Assembly: GCA_963695195.1 (NCBI GenBank)
Contig: CAVOGE010000007.1
Span: 1,364,001-1,428,000, forward strand
Origin: CF-167 sp963695195
GTDB taxonomy: Bacteria > Chloroflexota > Limnocylindria > QHBO01
Length of the DNA: 64,000 nucleotides
Reading direction: 5' to 3'
Under the pieces are notes generated by a model. The model had not been told where the DNA came from and did not search any database. It saw only the letters and a list, made by a program, of their open reading frames with translations. Shown in pieces: positions 48,116-55,743 of the stretch; within the stretch, counting starts at the first letter, position 1; each line of letters opens with the position of its first letter. A program made the translations under genes and the position numbers.

Positions 48116-49721
48116 GTGTTCTGGGCCGACGAGCTCGCGGCACGCGTCTCCGGCCCCCAGGTCATCAACGATTCGAAGACGCCGTCGGGGACGGTCCACG
48201 TTGGCAGCCTGCGCGGTCCGGTGCTCCTCGACGTGATCGCCCGCGCACTGCGCGCGGCAGACCTGCCGACGACCCTCCTGTACGGGATCGACGACCTCGA
48301 TCCGATGGACGCCCAGGCGCTCCTGACCCCCGACGCGGTGGAGCGCTTCATGGGCATGCCGCTCGCCCACGTGCCCGATCCGGCCGGCGACTGCCATCCG
48401 TCGTATGCGCGCCACTTCGCCAGCCTGTTCATCGACACCTTTGCGCGGATCGGGGTTCACCCGGACCGCTACTACTGGATGAGCGAGATCTACCCGACCG
48501 GCCAGATGGACCGATCTATCCGCACCGCCCTCGACCGCGCCGAGCTGGTCCGCGAGATCTACCTCCGGGTGAGCCACGTGGAGCGCCCGGAGGGCTGGCT
48601 GCCGGTCCACCCGATCTGCCCCACCTGCGGCCGCATCGGCACCACCCTCGCCACCGATTGGGACGGCGAGACAGTCTCATTCGCGTGCCTCCCCGACCAC
48701 GTGGCCTGGGCGCGCGGCTGCGGGACGAGCGGCCGGATCAGTCCCTTTGGCGGAAACGCGAAGCTGCCGTGGAACCTCGAGTGGGCGGCGCAGTGGAGCC
48801 TCTTTGGGGTGACCATCGAGCCGTGCGGCAAAGATCTCGCCACCGCGGGCGGCTCGCGTGATCGCTCGGATGCGATCGCGCGCGAGGTCTTTGATCGCGA
48901 GCCGCCGCTCAACCTGCCATACGAGTTCCTCAACATCGGCGGGCGAAAGATGAGCACCTCGAAGGGCCACGGCGCGTCCGCTCATCTCGTCGCCGAGGTG
49001 GTTCCCGCCGAGCAGCTGCGGCTCCTCTTCCTGCGCTCACGACCGAACCACGCCATCGAGTTCGACCCCGACGGGACCGACGCCATCCCGCGCCTCTTCG
49101 ACGAGTCAGACCGGATTGCGGCGGCGACCGCCGGACGAGAGGTGCGCGGCGAGCTGCCGCCCGACCCCGACCGCCTCTTCGCGGCGTCGCTGGTGGACGC
49201 GGACGCGGACGCGGCGGCCGAGGCGGCCGCCTACCGGCCGCCCTTCGCCCATCTCGCCCTGCTCCTCCAGGTCCCCGGTGTCGACCCCGAGACCGCACTT
49301 GCCACCGAGAAGGGAGAGCCGCTCACCGATCGTGAGCGGGAGATTCTCGCCGCGCGAACCGCGGCTGCCCGCGGCTGGCTCGAGAGCTATGCCCCGGAGC
49401 GCGCTCGGATTGCCGTCCAGCGCGACGGCCTGCCCGACGGCGGCGGCCGCGCTCGACTCGACGCAGCGCGGGGTTCTGGCCAGCCTTGCCGGGACCCTCG
49501 CGTCGCAGGCCGCCTGGGATGGCGAGTCGCTCCAGTCGGCCATCTTCGACGCGGCGCGAGCCGCAGAACTGCCTCCGGGGCGTGCCTTCGCCGCCCTCTA
49601 CCTCGCCTTTCTGGGCGGTCCGCACGGTCCGCGCGCAGGCTGGTTGCTGGCATCGCTCGATCGCGACTTCGTCGTGGCGCGCCTCCGCGCCGCCGCCGCG
49701 CCCGATACCCTCACGCCATGA
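48116..49721 (+). CDS. lysS: Class I lysyl-tRNA synthetase (frameshifted)
   Basis: An archaeal-type class I LysRS (about 534 codons) rather than the common class II enzyme. The HIGH-like motif is SGTVHVGSLRGPVLLDVI; the KMSKS-like motif is GGRKMSTSKGHGAS; a zinc-type CPTCGR lies between. The C-terminal helical domain is in the next frame: VLASLAGTLASQAAWDGESL, RAFAALYLAFLGGPHGPRAG, WLLASLDRDFV. One extra G at about 49439-49440 (after RDGLPD) causes the break; removing it joins LPD to AAAALDSTQ. GTG 48116 is the start. It overlaps serS by four bases (ATGA). Confidence 0.88.
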
Positions 49722-50990
49722 TCTCGCTGCAGCTGATCCGCGACGATCTCGACGGCGTCAAGCGCGCCGTGGCGCGCAAGGGTGAGCCGACCGAGCCGGT
49801 GGATCGCCTCTTCGCCGCCGACGCCCGTCGGCGCGCACTGGAGGCCGAGGTGAACGAGATCCGCGCGCGACGCAACGCCGGCAACCGCGAGCTCGGTGAG
49901 TTGATGCGCGCCGGCGACCCCGACGCGGCCGCCGCCGCCAGGGCGGCCATGGCCGAGCTCTCGACGGCAATCGACACGCTCGCCGCCGAGCTGACGCCGC
50001 TCGAAGTGGCGATCGAGGCCGACCTGCTGCTGGTCCCCAACCTGCCGCACGAATCGGTCCCCGATGGTGCCGGTCCCGACGACAACCCGGTTCTCCGCAG
50101 CTGGGGCACCCCGGCCGCCGCCGGCTCCGGCACCGCCCCACTGGGAGATCGCCGAACGACTCGCGCTCTTCGACCTGGAGCGCGGGGCCAAGATCGCCGG
50201 ATCGGGATTCATCCTGTACACCGGCCCCGGCGCGCGCCTGCAGCGCGCGCTCATCGGTCTGATGCTGGAGATCGCCGCGCGGCACGGCTACACCGAGCTC
50301 TGGTCACCGATCCTGGTCAACGCGGCCTCGGCACGGGGCACCGGCCAGCTGCCGGACAAGGAGGCGCAGATGTATGCCGTCGAGCGCGACGAGCTGTACC
50401 TGATCCCCACCGCCGAGGTGCCGGTCACCAACATCTACCGCGACGAGATCCTGCCAGGCGACCAACTCCCGATCTACCACGCGGCGTACACGCCGTGCTT
50501 CCGACGCGAGGCGGGCGCTGCCGGCAAGGACACGCGCGGCCTGCTGCGGGTCCACCAGTTCGACAAGGTCGAGATGGTCAAGTTCGTGCGCCCCGAGACG
50601 AGCGACGACGAACTGGAGACGCTGACCCGCGACGCGGAAGAGGTGCTCGAGGCGCTCGAGATCCCGTACCGAACCGTCGAGCGCTGTACCGCCGACGTCG
50701 GCTTCGCGGCTGCCAGGGGCTACGACCTCGAGGCCTGGTCGCCCGGGGTGGGGAAGTGGCTGGAGGTCAGCTCATGCTCCAGCTACACCGATTTCCAGGC
50801 GCGACGCATGAACCTGCGCTACCGCCCGGCGCCTGATGAGCGGCCCGAGCTGCTGCACACCCTGAATGGTTCGGGCCTGGGAATGAGTCGCACCTACGCG
50901 GCCCTGCTCGAGACGCACCTGCAGCCGGACGGGTCCGTGCGCATTCCGAAGGCACTGCAGCCACATTTCGGAGCCGACGCCATCCGCTGA
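49718..50990 (+). CDS. serS: Seryl-tRNA synthetase (frameshifted)
   Basis: A class II SerRS of about 424 codons. The N-terminal tRNA-binding coiled coil is LQLIRDDLDGVKRAVARKGE through ELTPLEVAIEADLLLVPNLP. The catalytic core, in the next frame, has PHWEIAERLALFDLERGAKI, motif 2 TPCFRREAGAAGKDTRGLLR and motif 3 TLNGSGLGMSRTYAALLETH. The break lies at a CCCC run (50109-50112) with one extra C; deleting it gives a continuous SWGT-RPPPAPAPPHW. It charges tRNA-Ser; two tRNA-Ser genes lie 1 and 8 kb downstream. Confidence 0.9.
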
Positions 50991-51007
50991 GGTTGTTTCG
51001 TCGCGGG

Positions 51008-51032
51008 CGAAGCGGGGTCGGCTACCCGCTCG
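51008..51032. terminator. Imperfect hairpin between convergent genes
   Basis: CGAAGCGGGGT and ACCCGCTCG pair imperfectly around CGGCT. It lies between the serS stop and the end of the convergent small gene at 51022. Stability is moderate and there is no T-run. Confidence 0.35.
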
Positions 51033-51258
51033 CGCGCTCGAGCCTCAGCCGCACCTGGTCGATGAAATCGTGCCGCCGAGCAAAACCGCAGGTGCAGGCG
51101 GCCAATTCCGCATGGCGGCCGAACACGTTGTAACCCGGGCATTCGTCGTCGTGATCGGCGAAGGATCCGAGAAACCGCTCGAGATCGGCGATCAGGTCGT
51201 CATCGCTTGAGGTCTGCATCTGCCGGAGCAGATCGGCGTATTCCGGGCTGTCCTTCAT
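51022..51258 (-). CDS. Small hypothetical protein with Cys/His cluster
   Basis: A 78-residue protein. The first half is acidic and helical (YADLLRQMQTSSDDDLIADL); the second has ECPGYNVFGRHAELAACTCG, holding three Cys and one His that could bind a metal, then a basic helix (FIDQVRLRLERASG). No family is recognised. A TAGGCT at 51266-51271 is seven bases before the ATG, supporting that it is a real, leaderless gene. Confidence 0.5.
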   Translation of the reverse strand: MKDSPEYADLLRQMQTSSDDDLIADLERFLGSFADHDDECPGYNVFGRHAELAACTCGFARRHDFIDQVRLRLERASG

Positions 51259-51265
51259 GCGCCGC

Positions 51266-51271
51266 AGCCTA
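51266..51271 (-). promoter_or_regulatory. -10 element of the small Cys/His protein gene
   Basis: TAGGCT on the minus strand, seven bases before ATG 51258. Confidence 0.4.
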
Positions 51272-51291
51272 GACGATCCTTCCCGCCTCGG

Positions 51292-52002
51292 TCAGCCGAC
51301 GAGCGAAGGCAGCTCGTCGCGCAGCGCGATGAGGTCGGGATCTTCCCGGGCGAATTCGCCGAGGTCCGGTCGCAGTCGGAATGCGAGGCGGAGCAGGGCC
51401 CGCGCGCGATCGAGCCGTCCGGCGACGGCATGGGCGCAGGCCAGGTTGTAGAGGCCAACTCCACGCTCGCCGTCGGGGATCCCGGCTCGGGAAAGGTGGC
51501 GCTCGTGCTCGTCGAAGAACGCAGCTACCCGCGCCTCGTCGACTCCGACGCCGGCATCCACCAGCCACGCGAAGTGGGTGAGGGCGTGCGCGGCGCCATT
51601 CCCATAGGTCTGCCCGACCAGTTGCTCGGATTCGGCGAGGATCGCCGCGGCGTTCCGAATTGCGGCCTCGAGTTGCGCGGCCACCGCGTCGGCCTCGCTG
51701 TCGATCGCCTCCCAGGACCAATCCGCGCGCGTCGCCTGCAGTTCCGCATTGATCTCATCCGTCTCCCGATCGTCCGAGGGGATCGTCTCGCCTCTGAAGG
51801 CCGCCTGGATCCGGTTGGTCTGCCGCGCCTTCCACGCGGTGAGGTGCGCCTGGTGGTCCCTTGGGGACCAGTCGTTGGGGCGCATCGGCGCGTCGCGCAC
51901 ATCCGGCTGGATGGAGCCGAAGACGTCCCGCTCCGCGTTGCGCATGGATCGCAGCTGCTCGACCAGCGCCTCCGCCAGCGCGGCATCGTTGGTCTGGGTC
52001 AT
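51292..52002 (-). CDS. DinB/ClbS-like four-helix protein with TPR-like C-terminus
   Basis: A 236-residue protein. Residues about 1-150 resemble the DinB/DfsB metal-binding four-helix bundle (DWSPRDHQAHLTAWKARQTN carries the first His; ALTHFAWLVD carries another). Residues 155-225 look like one or two tetratricopeptide repeats (GVGLYNLACAHAVAGRLDRA, RALLRLAFRLRPDLGEFARE). DinB-like proteins include thiol transferases and colibactin-resistance proteins; function here is unknown. ATG 52002 has GGAGGA six bases upstream. Confidence 0.7.
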   Translation of the reverse strand: MTQTNDAALAEALVEQLRSMRNAERDVFGSIQPDVRDAPMRPNDWSPRDHQAHLTAWKARQTNRIQAAFRGETIPSDDRETDEINAELQATRADWSWEAIDSEADAVAAQLEAAIRNAAAILAESEQLVGQTYGNGAAHALTHFAWLVDAGVGVDEARVAAFFDEHERHLSRAGIPDGERGVGLYNLACAHAVAGRLDRARALLRLAFRLRPDLGEFAREDPDLIALRDELPSLVG

Positions 52003-52033
52003 CGGTCCTCCAATCGGCGGGGCGAGGTCTGCG

Positions 52034-52039
52034 TAACAT
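52034..52039 (+). promoter_or_regulatory. -10 element of tRNA-Ser(UGA)
   Basis: TAACAT, seven bases before the first base of the mature tRNA, so transcription would start at or close to the 5' end of the tRNA. Confidence 0.45.
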
Positions 52040-52046
52040 TAGCCCC

Positions 52047-52134
52047 GGAGGGGTGGCAGAGTGGACGAATGCGGCGGTCTTGAAAACCGCTGAGGTGCAA
52101 GCCTCCGTGGGTTCGAATCCCACCCCCTCCGCCA
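52047..52134 (+). tRNA. tRNA-Ser(UGA)
   Basis: 88 bases with a 7-bp acceptor (GGAGGGG/CCCCTCC), anticodon loop CTTGAAA (anticodon TGA), a long variable arm (TGAGGTGCAAGCCTCC) typical of serine, T arm GTGGG-TTCGAAT-CCCAC, discriminator G and encoded CCA. It reads UCA and related codons. Its 3' end abuts the remains of an integrase gene, so it served as an integration site. Confidence 0.97.
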
Positions 52135-52139
52135 TCTGC

Positions 52140-52167
52140 TGACCCTTCAGTGACCCTTTGCGGGTCA
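52140..52167. repeat. Direct repeat and hairpin between tRNA-Ser and integrase remnant
   Basis: TGACCCTT occurs at 52140-52147 and again at 52151-52158, an 11-base period. The second copy also starts a perfect 6-bp hairpin (TGACCC, TTTGC, GGGTCA; 52151-52167) that overlaps the integrase stop codon. It could be part of an old attachment site or the tRNA terminator. Confidence 0.5.
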
Positions 52168-52281
52168 GGGGGCCACGTCCTGAAACAGAACATCCATGCG
52201 ATTCGCTACGTCCCGTTGCAGGGCCGGAAGCACGTGCGTGTAGGTTTCCGCCGTGGTGCGAATGGCCGAATGGCACCTCAT
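52165..52281 (-). pseudogene. Tyrosine integrase remnant (C-terminus only)
   Basis: The minus strand encodes the last about 38 residues of a phage-type tyrosine recombinase: CHSAIRTTAETYTHVLPALQ then RDVANRMDVLFQDVAP and a stop. The family box LGH-S-x-x-T-T ... Y-T-H-V is recognisable, with the nucleophilic Tyr in ETYTHV. Upstream of RCHS the similarity ends and no catalytic Arg or start is found. It points toward tRNA-Ser(UGA) only 30 bases away, the normal position of an integrase beside its attachment site. An integrated element has been lost, leaving this end. Confidence 0.8.
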
Positions 52282-52609
52282 CGGGATGCAGCGCGGTTCG
52301 TTCGGTGTGGGGGACGGGTCATTAGCGAGCCAACGACGCCCCGTTTCTCATGAGCAAGCCATCGCGCACAGCCAGTGTCGCGGACGGACTCGGGAGACTA
52401 GGTAGCCCTCCAGGACCGGCCTCCCCAGACCGGCATGATCGCACCCACCGCGGCACGGTCCGCGCCGCCACCGCGATTTGCGACCCGCGCGGAGCCCGCC
52501 GACGCCGCGCGGGCGATGTTGACGAGCCCTGCCCAACTCGATACGCCTGGGAACGGTCGAACAGATGCAGTAGGGTGAGTTCGAAGAAGGGTCCGGTCTG
52601 CATCGTCCG
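52282..52609. other. Non-coding scar region
   Basis: About 330 bases between the integrase remnant and the metzincin-like gene. Frames are open in places, but none gives a protein-like sequence. No repeat, tRNA or promoter is convincing here. Best read as residue of the lost element. Confidence 0.4.
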
Positions 52610-53172
52610 TTGTTTCCGGGCACGAGACGCTTCATTCTGGGGACCCTAACTGTATTCCTGATGACCGTTACTCCCGGCTTGGTATCCGCTGACGCCTTCG
52701 GCACCGATACGTACGACACTGGCCCTTTGGCGGATTCCATTATTCATACGTACTGCTGGGGAACGGGATTCGACACTAACCTTCAGGATAACGCGACTTG
52801 GGCAATGGTCAACTCGTTGGGCGCTGCCACAGACATGGTCGCCTCGTTGGAGACATGCACCAGCAACACAGACGTCTTTTCCTTGACGCGAACCTCCCCG
52901 CCGGCGTTCGCGGGTCATATATTTGCGTCGCCTACAGTGGGACGAAATGCAACAGCAGTGAAATCAGAGTCGATCCCGCCGAACTGAACATCGGGAGCTA
53001 TGACGAAGAGGACACGACCAAGACAATGTGCCACGAGAGCAGTCACTCGGTGGGGATGAGGCACGGGGACGCGTACATTGACTGCATGATCAGCGGGGAA
53101 ATGCCGAACCTGAGCATGCAGTGGCGCACCTACAGCCCACACCACATCTGGCACGTGAACAATGCCTACTAG
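52610..53172 (+). CDS. Secreted metzincin-like zinc protease (frameshifted)
   Basis: Two overlapping frames give one exported protein of about 187 residues. From TTG 52610 a signal peptide (RRFILGTLTVFLMTVTPGLV, cleavage near SADAFG) leads to a domain with several Cys (HTYCWGTGF, LETCTSNTD). In the next frame: GSYICVAYSGTKC, then CHESSHSVGMRHG, an HExxHxxGxxH zinc motif, then DCMISGEMP. The frame change is near 52905 and needs one added base. GC content is visibly lower than in neighbours and the gene lies in the integrase scar, both signs of transfer. Substrate unknown. Confidence 0.6.
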
Positions 53173-53214
53173 CTCAAGACCAATGGCGAGTCGGTAATGA
53201 GCGGTCGGTTATAC

Positions 53215-53781
53215 ATGCGGACTGCATGGATACTTGTGCTTGTTCTCGTCGGCGGATGCGCGAACCTCGGTGCAGGAAGCGTTGACACTTTCATCACCGC
53301 GGTTCGACAGGTCCACTACGATTTCACAGTCTACGAATCGCCCCGAGCTCTGGCTAACGCGGCGACGGTCGTTGTCGTAGGCACCATCACTGCCGTATTC
53401 CCGGGACGGAGCGTCGATGGCATCGGCCCTCACGCCACCCTGGCGGTGACGGTCGATCGGCTCCTGAAGGGGTCCGACGATCTGGCTCCGGGAGGCAGGG
53501 TCTATGTGGAGATCCCCACGACGCCAAAGGCCACAGTGGAGGCCTATCGTGCCTCCGCTCCCATTGCACGCGTGTTGCTTTTCTTGGACGACCGGACGGG
53601 TATTCCGGGGACAGGTTCCACTGGGGCGCCGACGGGGTCCAGAATCTATGCCCCTTGGTCAACCGGGATGGTGTTCGAATACGGGGACGGCTTCGCGATC
53701 GCCCACGAGGACGTTGCTTGGTTGCCCGAGGGGTGGAGCCTTCCGGCGTCCTTCGACGATCTCGTGGCATCGCTCGAATAG
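53215..53781 (+). CDS. Predicted lipoprotein, unknown function
   Basis: A 188-residue protein starting at ATG 53215 with a lipoprotein signal (WILVLVLVGGCANLG; Cys at the lipobox). The mature part is beta-rich (AATVVVVGTITAVFPGRSVD, HATLAVTVDRLLKGSDDLAP, RVYVEIPTTP) and ends AWLPEGWSLPASFDDLVASL. It lies 42 bases after the metzincin-like gene and may share its transcript. No family is recognised. An ATG at 53197 gives six more residues and is less likely. Confidence 0.6.
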   Translation: MRTAWILVLVLVGGCANLGAGSVDTFITAVRQVHYDFTVYESPRALANAATVVVVGTITAVFPGRSVDGIGPHATLAVTVDRLLKGSDDLAPGGRVYVEIPTTPKATVEAYRASAPIARVLLFLDDRTGIPGTGSTGAPTGSRIYAPWSTGMVFEYGDGFAIAHEDVAWLPEGWSLPASFDDLVASLE

Positions 53782-53816
53782 GGCCTTCCCTCTCTGGCAA
53801 CACCTGGTGTTCCGCG

Positions 53817-54060
53817 TCAAGAAGCTTGGACACTGCCGGGCGCCCATAGGTGGGATTCGTCCGGCTCGGACGCCTCCTCCGGTTGGTCGCCCAGGTAGCG
53901 GACCATGGGCGCGATCTGCCCGAGGGTCTCGTGCGGGCGGACCCAGTTGTAGAGCTCGGTGAAGGCCCGGATCTGGTCGGCCAGCTCGAGCACGTCGCGG
54001 ATCTCCTCGCGGCAGAGGTGCTCGTACTTCAGGCCGTTCCACCACGCCGTTGGTCTCCGG
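53817..54060 (-). pseudogene. IS481/IS3-type transposase remnant (C-terminus)
   Basis: The minus strand carries the end of a DDE integrase-core transposase: PETNGVVER (with the third catalytic acidic residue), then after a one-base shift YEHLCREEIRDVLELADQIR, AFTELYNWVRPHETLGQIAP, MVRYLGDQPEEASEPDE and a stop. The upstream two thirds, including both catalytic Asp, are absent and no terminal inverted repeat is seen. It is a dead fragment, the second piece of mobile DNA in this scar. Confidence 0.8.
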
Positions 54061-54076
54061 GGCGTGATGGCGGGAC

Positions 54077-54190
54077 GAACTGACCCTTGTTCCCACGGTC
54101 CTGTTCATCGGCTGGTTCGTGGGTGCCGGGCTGTTCCTGGCGCGAGGTGGTCGCGCAGCTCGCAGCGAATCGGGTCCCGTACGCGGCTAG
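54077..54190 (+). pseudogene. Orphan C-terminal membrane-protein fragment
   Basis: A 37-codon open stretch without a start: LTLVPTVLFIGWFVGAGLFL followed by a basic tail and a stop at 54188-54190. It reads like the last membrane helix and tail of a truncated protein. It begins right beside the transposase fragment, as if the insertion cut a gene. The parent gene is not recognised and the piece could be chance. Confidence 0.3.
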
Positions 54191-54232
54191 GCCCCCGCAT
54201 CCCATGGGGTCGCCGCCGATCCTTGTGCGCCG

Positions 54233-55111
54233 CTAACCGGCTTCGTCCGTCGAGGCCGCCACGTCGCCGGCGCCGCGCGTCATGACCACCCGGTGCGGGA
54301 AGGGGATCTCGATCCCCTCGGCGGCAAACGTCGCCAGGACTCGCGCGCGCAGCTCGCCGCTGACGCTCCACTGGTCCCCGGCGTGAACTCGTCCGGTGAC
54401 CTTGAGCGTCACTGCCGAGTCCCCGAGGTCGTCGACACGCAGCACCGTCGGTGGCTCGATCAGCCTGGCGCCCCATGCGGGGTCGGCGGCAAGCTCGGCA
54501 CCGATCCGGTTCAGCACGGCGGTCACGCGCTGGATATCGGAGTCATAGGCGACCGATACGTCCAGGTTCACCTTGGACCAGTCGCTGGTCATGTTCGACG
54601 CCACGCCGACCTGCCCGTTGGGCACCGAGTGCAGCGTCCCGCTGAGGTCCCGAAGCAGCGTGCGCCGCAGGCTCACGTCCTCCACGGTCCCCTCGACCCC
54701 GGCGATGCGCACCACGTCGCCGATGCTGTACTGGTTCTCGGTGATGACGAAGATCCCGGCCAGCCAGTCGTGGAAGATCGCCTGGGCACCGAATCCGACG
54801 GCGATGCCGACCACGCCGAGACCGGCGAGGGCCGGTGCGATCTCGATGCCGACCTCGTCGAGCACCATCAGCGTGGCAATCGTGGCAATGATGGCGCCCG
54901 ATACCCGCACGGTCAGCCGCTGCAGGGTGAGCACGCGCTGATCGAGGCCGGCCCGTGATCCGGGCGTCTCCTCCCCCTCCCGTGCGCGGCGCTCGAGCAG
55001 GTGGCGGATCGCCACCAGCACGCCTCGACGCACGACGAGCTGGGCGATCACCGCCACGGCCACGATCAGCAGGATGCGGAACAGGGTGGTCAGCGACGGG
55101 TCGAATTGCAT
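54233..55111 (-). CDS. MscS-type mechanosensitive channel
   Basis: A 292-residue small-conductance channel. Three membrane spans are visible (about residues 9-30, 70-90, 95-115); the third is the pore helix, with the Gly/Ala pattern LAGLGVVGIAVGFGAQAIFH. The beta domain follows: IFVITENQYSIGDVVRIAGV, EGTVEDVSLRRTLLRDLSGT, and the alpha/beta vestibule. It releases osmolytes on hypo-osmotic shock. Its start lies six bases after the nfuA stop, so the two genes form an operon. Confidence 0.92.
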   Translation of the reverse strand: MQFDPSLTTLFRILLIVAVAVIAQLVVRRGVLVAIRHLLERRAREGEETPGSRAGLDQRVLTLQRLTVRVSGAIIATIATLMVLDEVGIEIAPALAGLGVVGIAVGFGAQAIFHDWLAGIFVITENQYSIGDVVRIAGVEGTVEDVSLRRTLLRDLSGTLHSVPNGQVGVASNMTSDWSKVNLDVSVAYDSDIQRVTAVLNRIGAELAADPAWGARLIEPPTVLRVDDLGDSAVTLKVTGRVHAGDQWSVSGELRARVLATFAAEGIEIPFPHRVVMTRGAGDVAASTDEAG

Positions 55112-55117
55112 CAGCGA

Positions 55118-55708
55118 CTACTTCTTTGCGGACTGGTAGTAGGGGTTGGTCCCAGACGCATGGTCGGTGGTGTCCACGATGGCCACGATCTCCGGGACCG
55201 ATCGCTTGATCGACACCTCGACCCCCTGGCGCAGCGTGACGTCCACCTGGGCGCAGCCGACGCAGCCGCCGCCCATCGAGATGTAGGCGGTCCCCTCGCG
55301 CACCTCCAGCAGGTCGATGTACCCGCCGTGGCTGGCGATGCCCGGGTTCACCTGCGTGTCGAGGACGTCCTGCACCCGCTGTGCCAGCGGATCGGTCCAG
55401 CCGGAATTCGGATTGTCGATGGCGATTGCGCCACCGGGCGCGTTCTGGTTCAAACCGATGATGGACCCACGCAGCTGCTCGACGTCCGCGGCGGCAACGT
55501 GGACCGTGCCTCCGGGGGTCTCCACGGCAATGTCGTCGGGCTCGAGCTCGTCGGGCATGGCGAGGGTCAGTTCGTAGGCAAAACCCGCTCCACGACGGCT
55601 CGCGATGCCGATCCGAAGGTGCGCATCGGGCCGGCCGGCACTCTTGGCAGCCGCCCGGATCTTGGCGTGCGCCTCGTCGGTGACGTGGAGGAGCGGGGCG
55701 TCGTCCAT
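55118..55708 (-). CDS. nfuA: Fe/S biogenesis protein NfuA
   Basis: A 196-residue NfuA. The N-terminal A-type (HesB/IscA-like) domain is degenerate and lacks the three cluster Cys (residues about 8-105). The C-terminal Nfu domain (about 108-185) has the cluster motif MGGGCVGCAQVDVTLRQGVE with CxxC. It carries and delivers [4Fe-4S] clusters to apo-proteins. TAGGAT at 55715-55720 lies exactly six bases before ATG 55708. It is first of a two-gene operon with the MscS channel. Confidence 0.92.
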   Translation of the reverse strand: MDDAPLLHVTDEAHAKIRAAAKSAGRPDAHLRIGIASRRGAGFAYELTLAMPDELEPDDIAVETPGGTVHVAAADVEQLRGSIIGLNQNAPGGAIAIDNPNSGWTDPLAQRVQDVLDTQVNPGIASHGGYIDLLEVREGTAYISMGGGCVGCAQVDVTLRQGVEVSIKRSVPEIVAIVDTTDHASGTNPYYQSAKK

Positions 55709-55714
55709 CGGGAA

Positions 55715-55720
55715 ATCCTA
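55715..55720 (-). promoter_or_regulatory. -10 element of nfuA (leaderless start)
   Basis: TAGGAT on the minus strand, exactly six bases before ATG 55708; same motif and spacing as folE and the cyclodeaminase-family gene. Confidence 0.55.
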
Positions 55721-55743
55721 CAGGGATGGTCCAGAATGTGGGC

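Noticed and set aside
48116..50836. A single 906-residue frame that looks like a LysRS-SerRS fusion
   Set aside because: The frame runs past the true LysRS C-terminus, which lies in another frame after an extra base, and then picks up only the first part of SerRS before its own frameshift. Two separate overlapping genes with indels explain it better.
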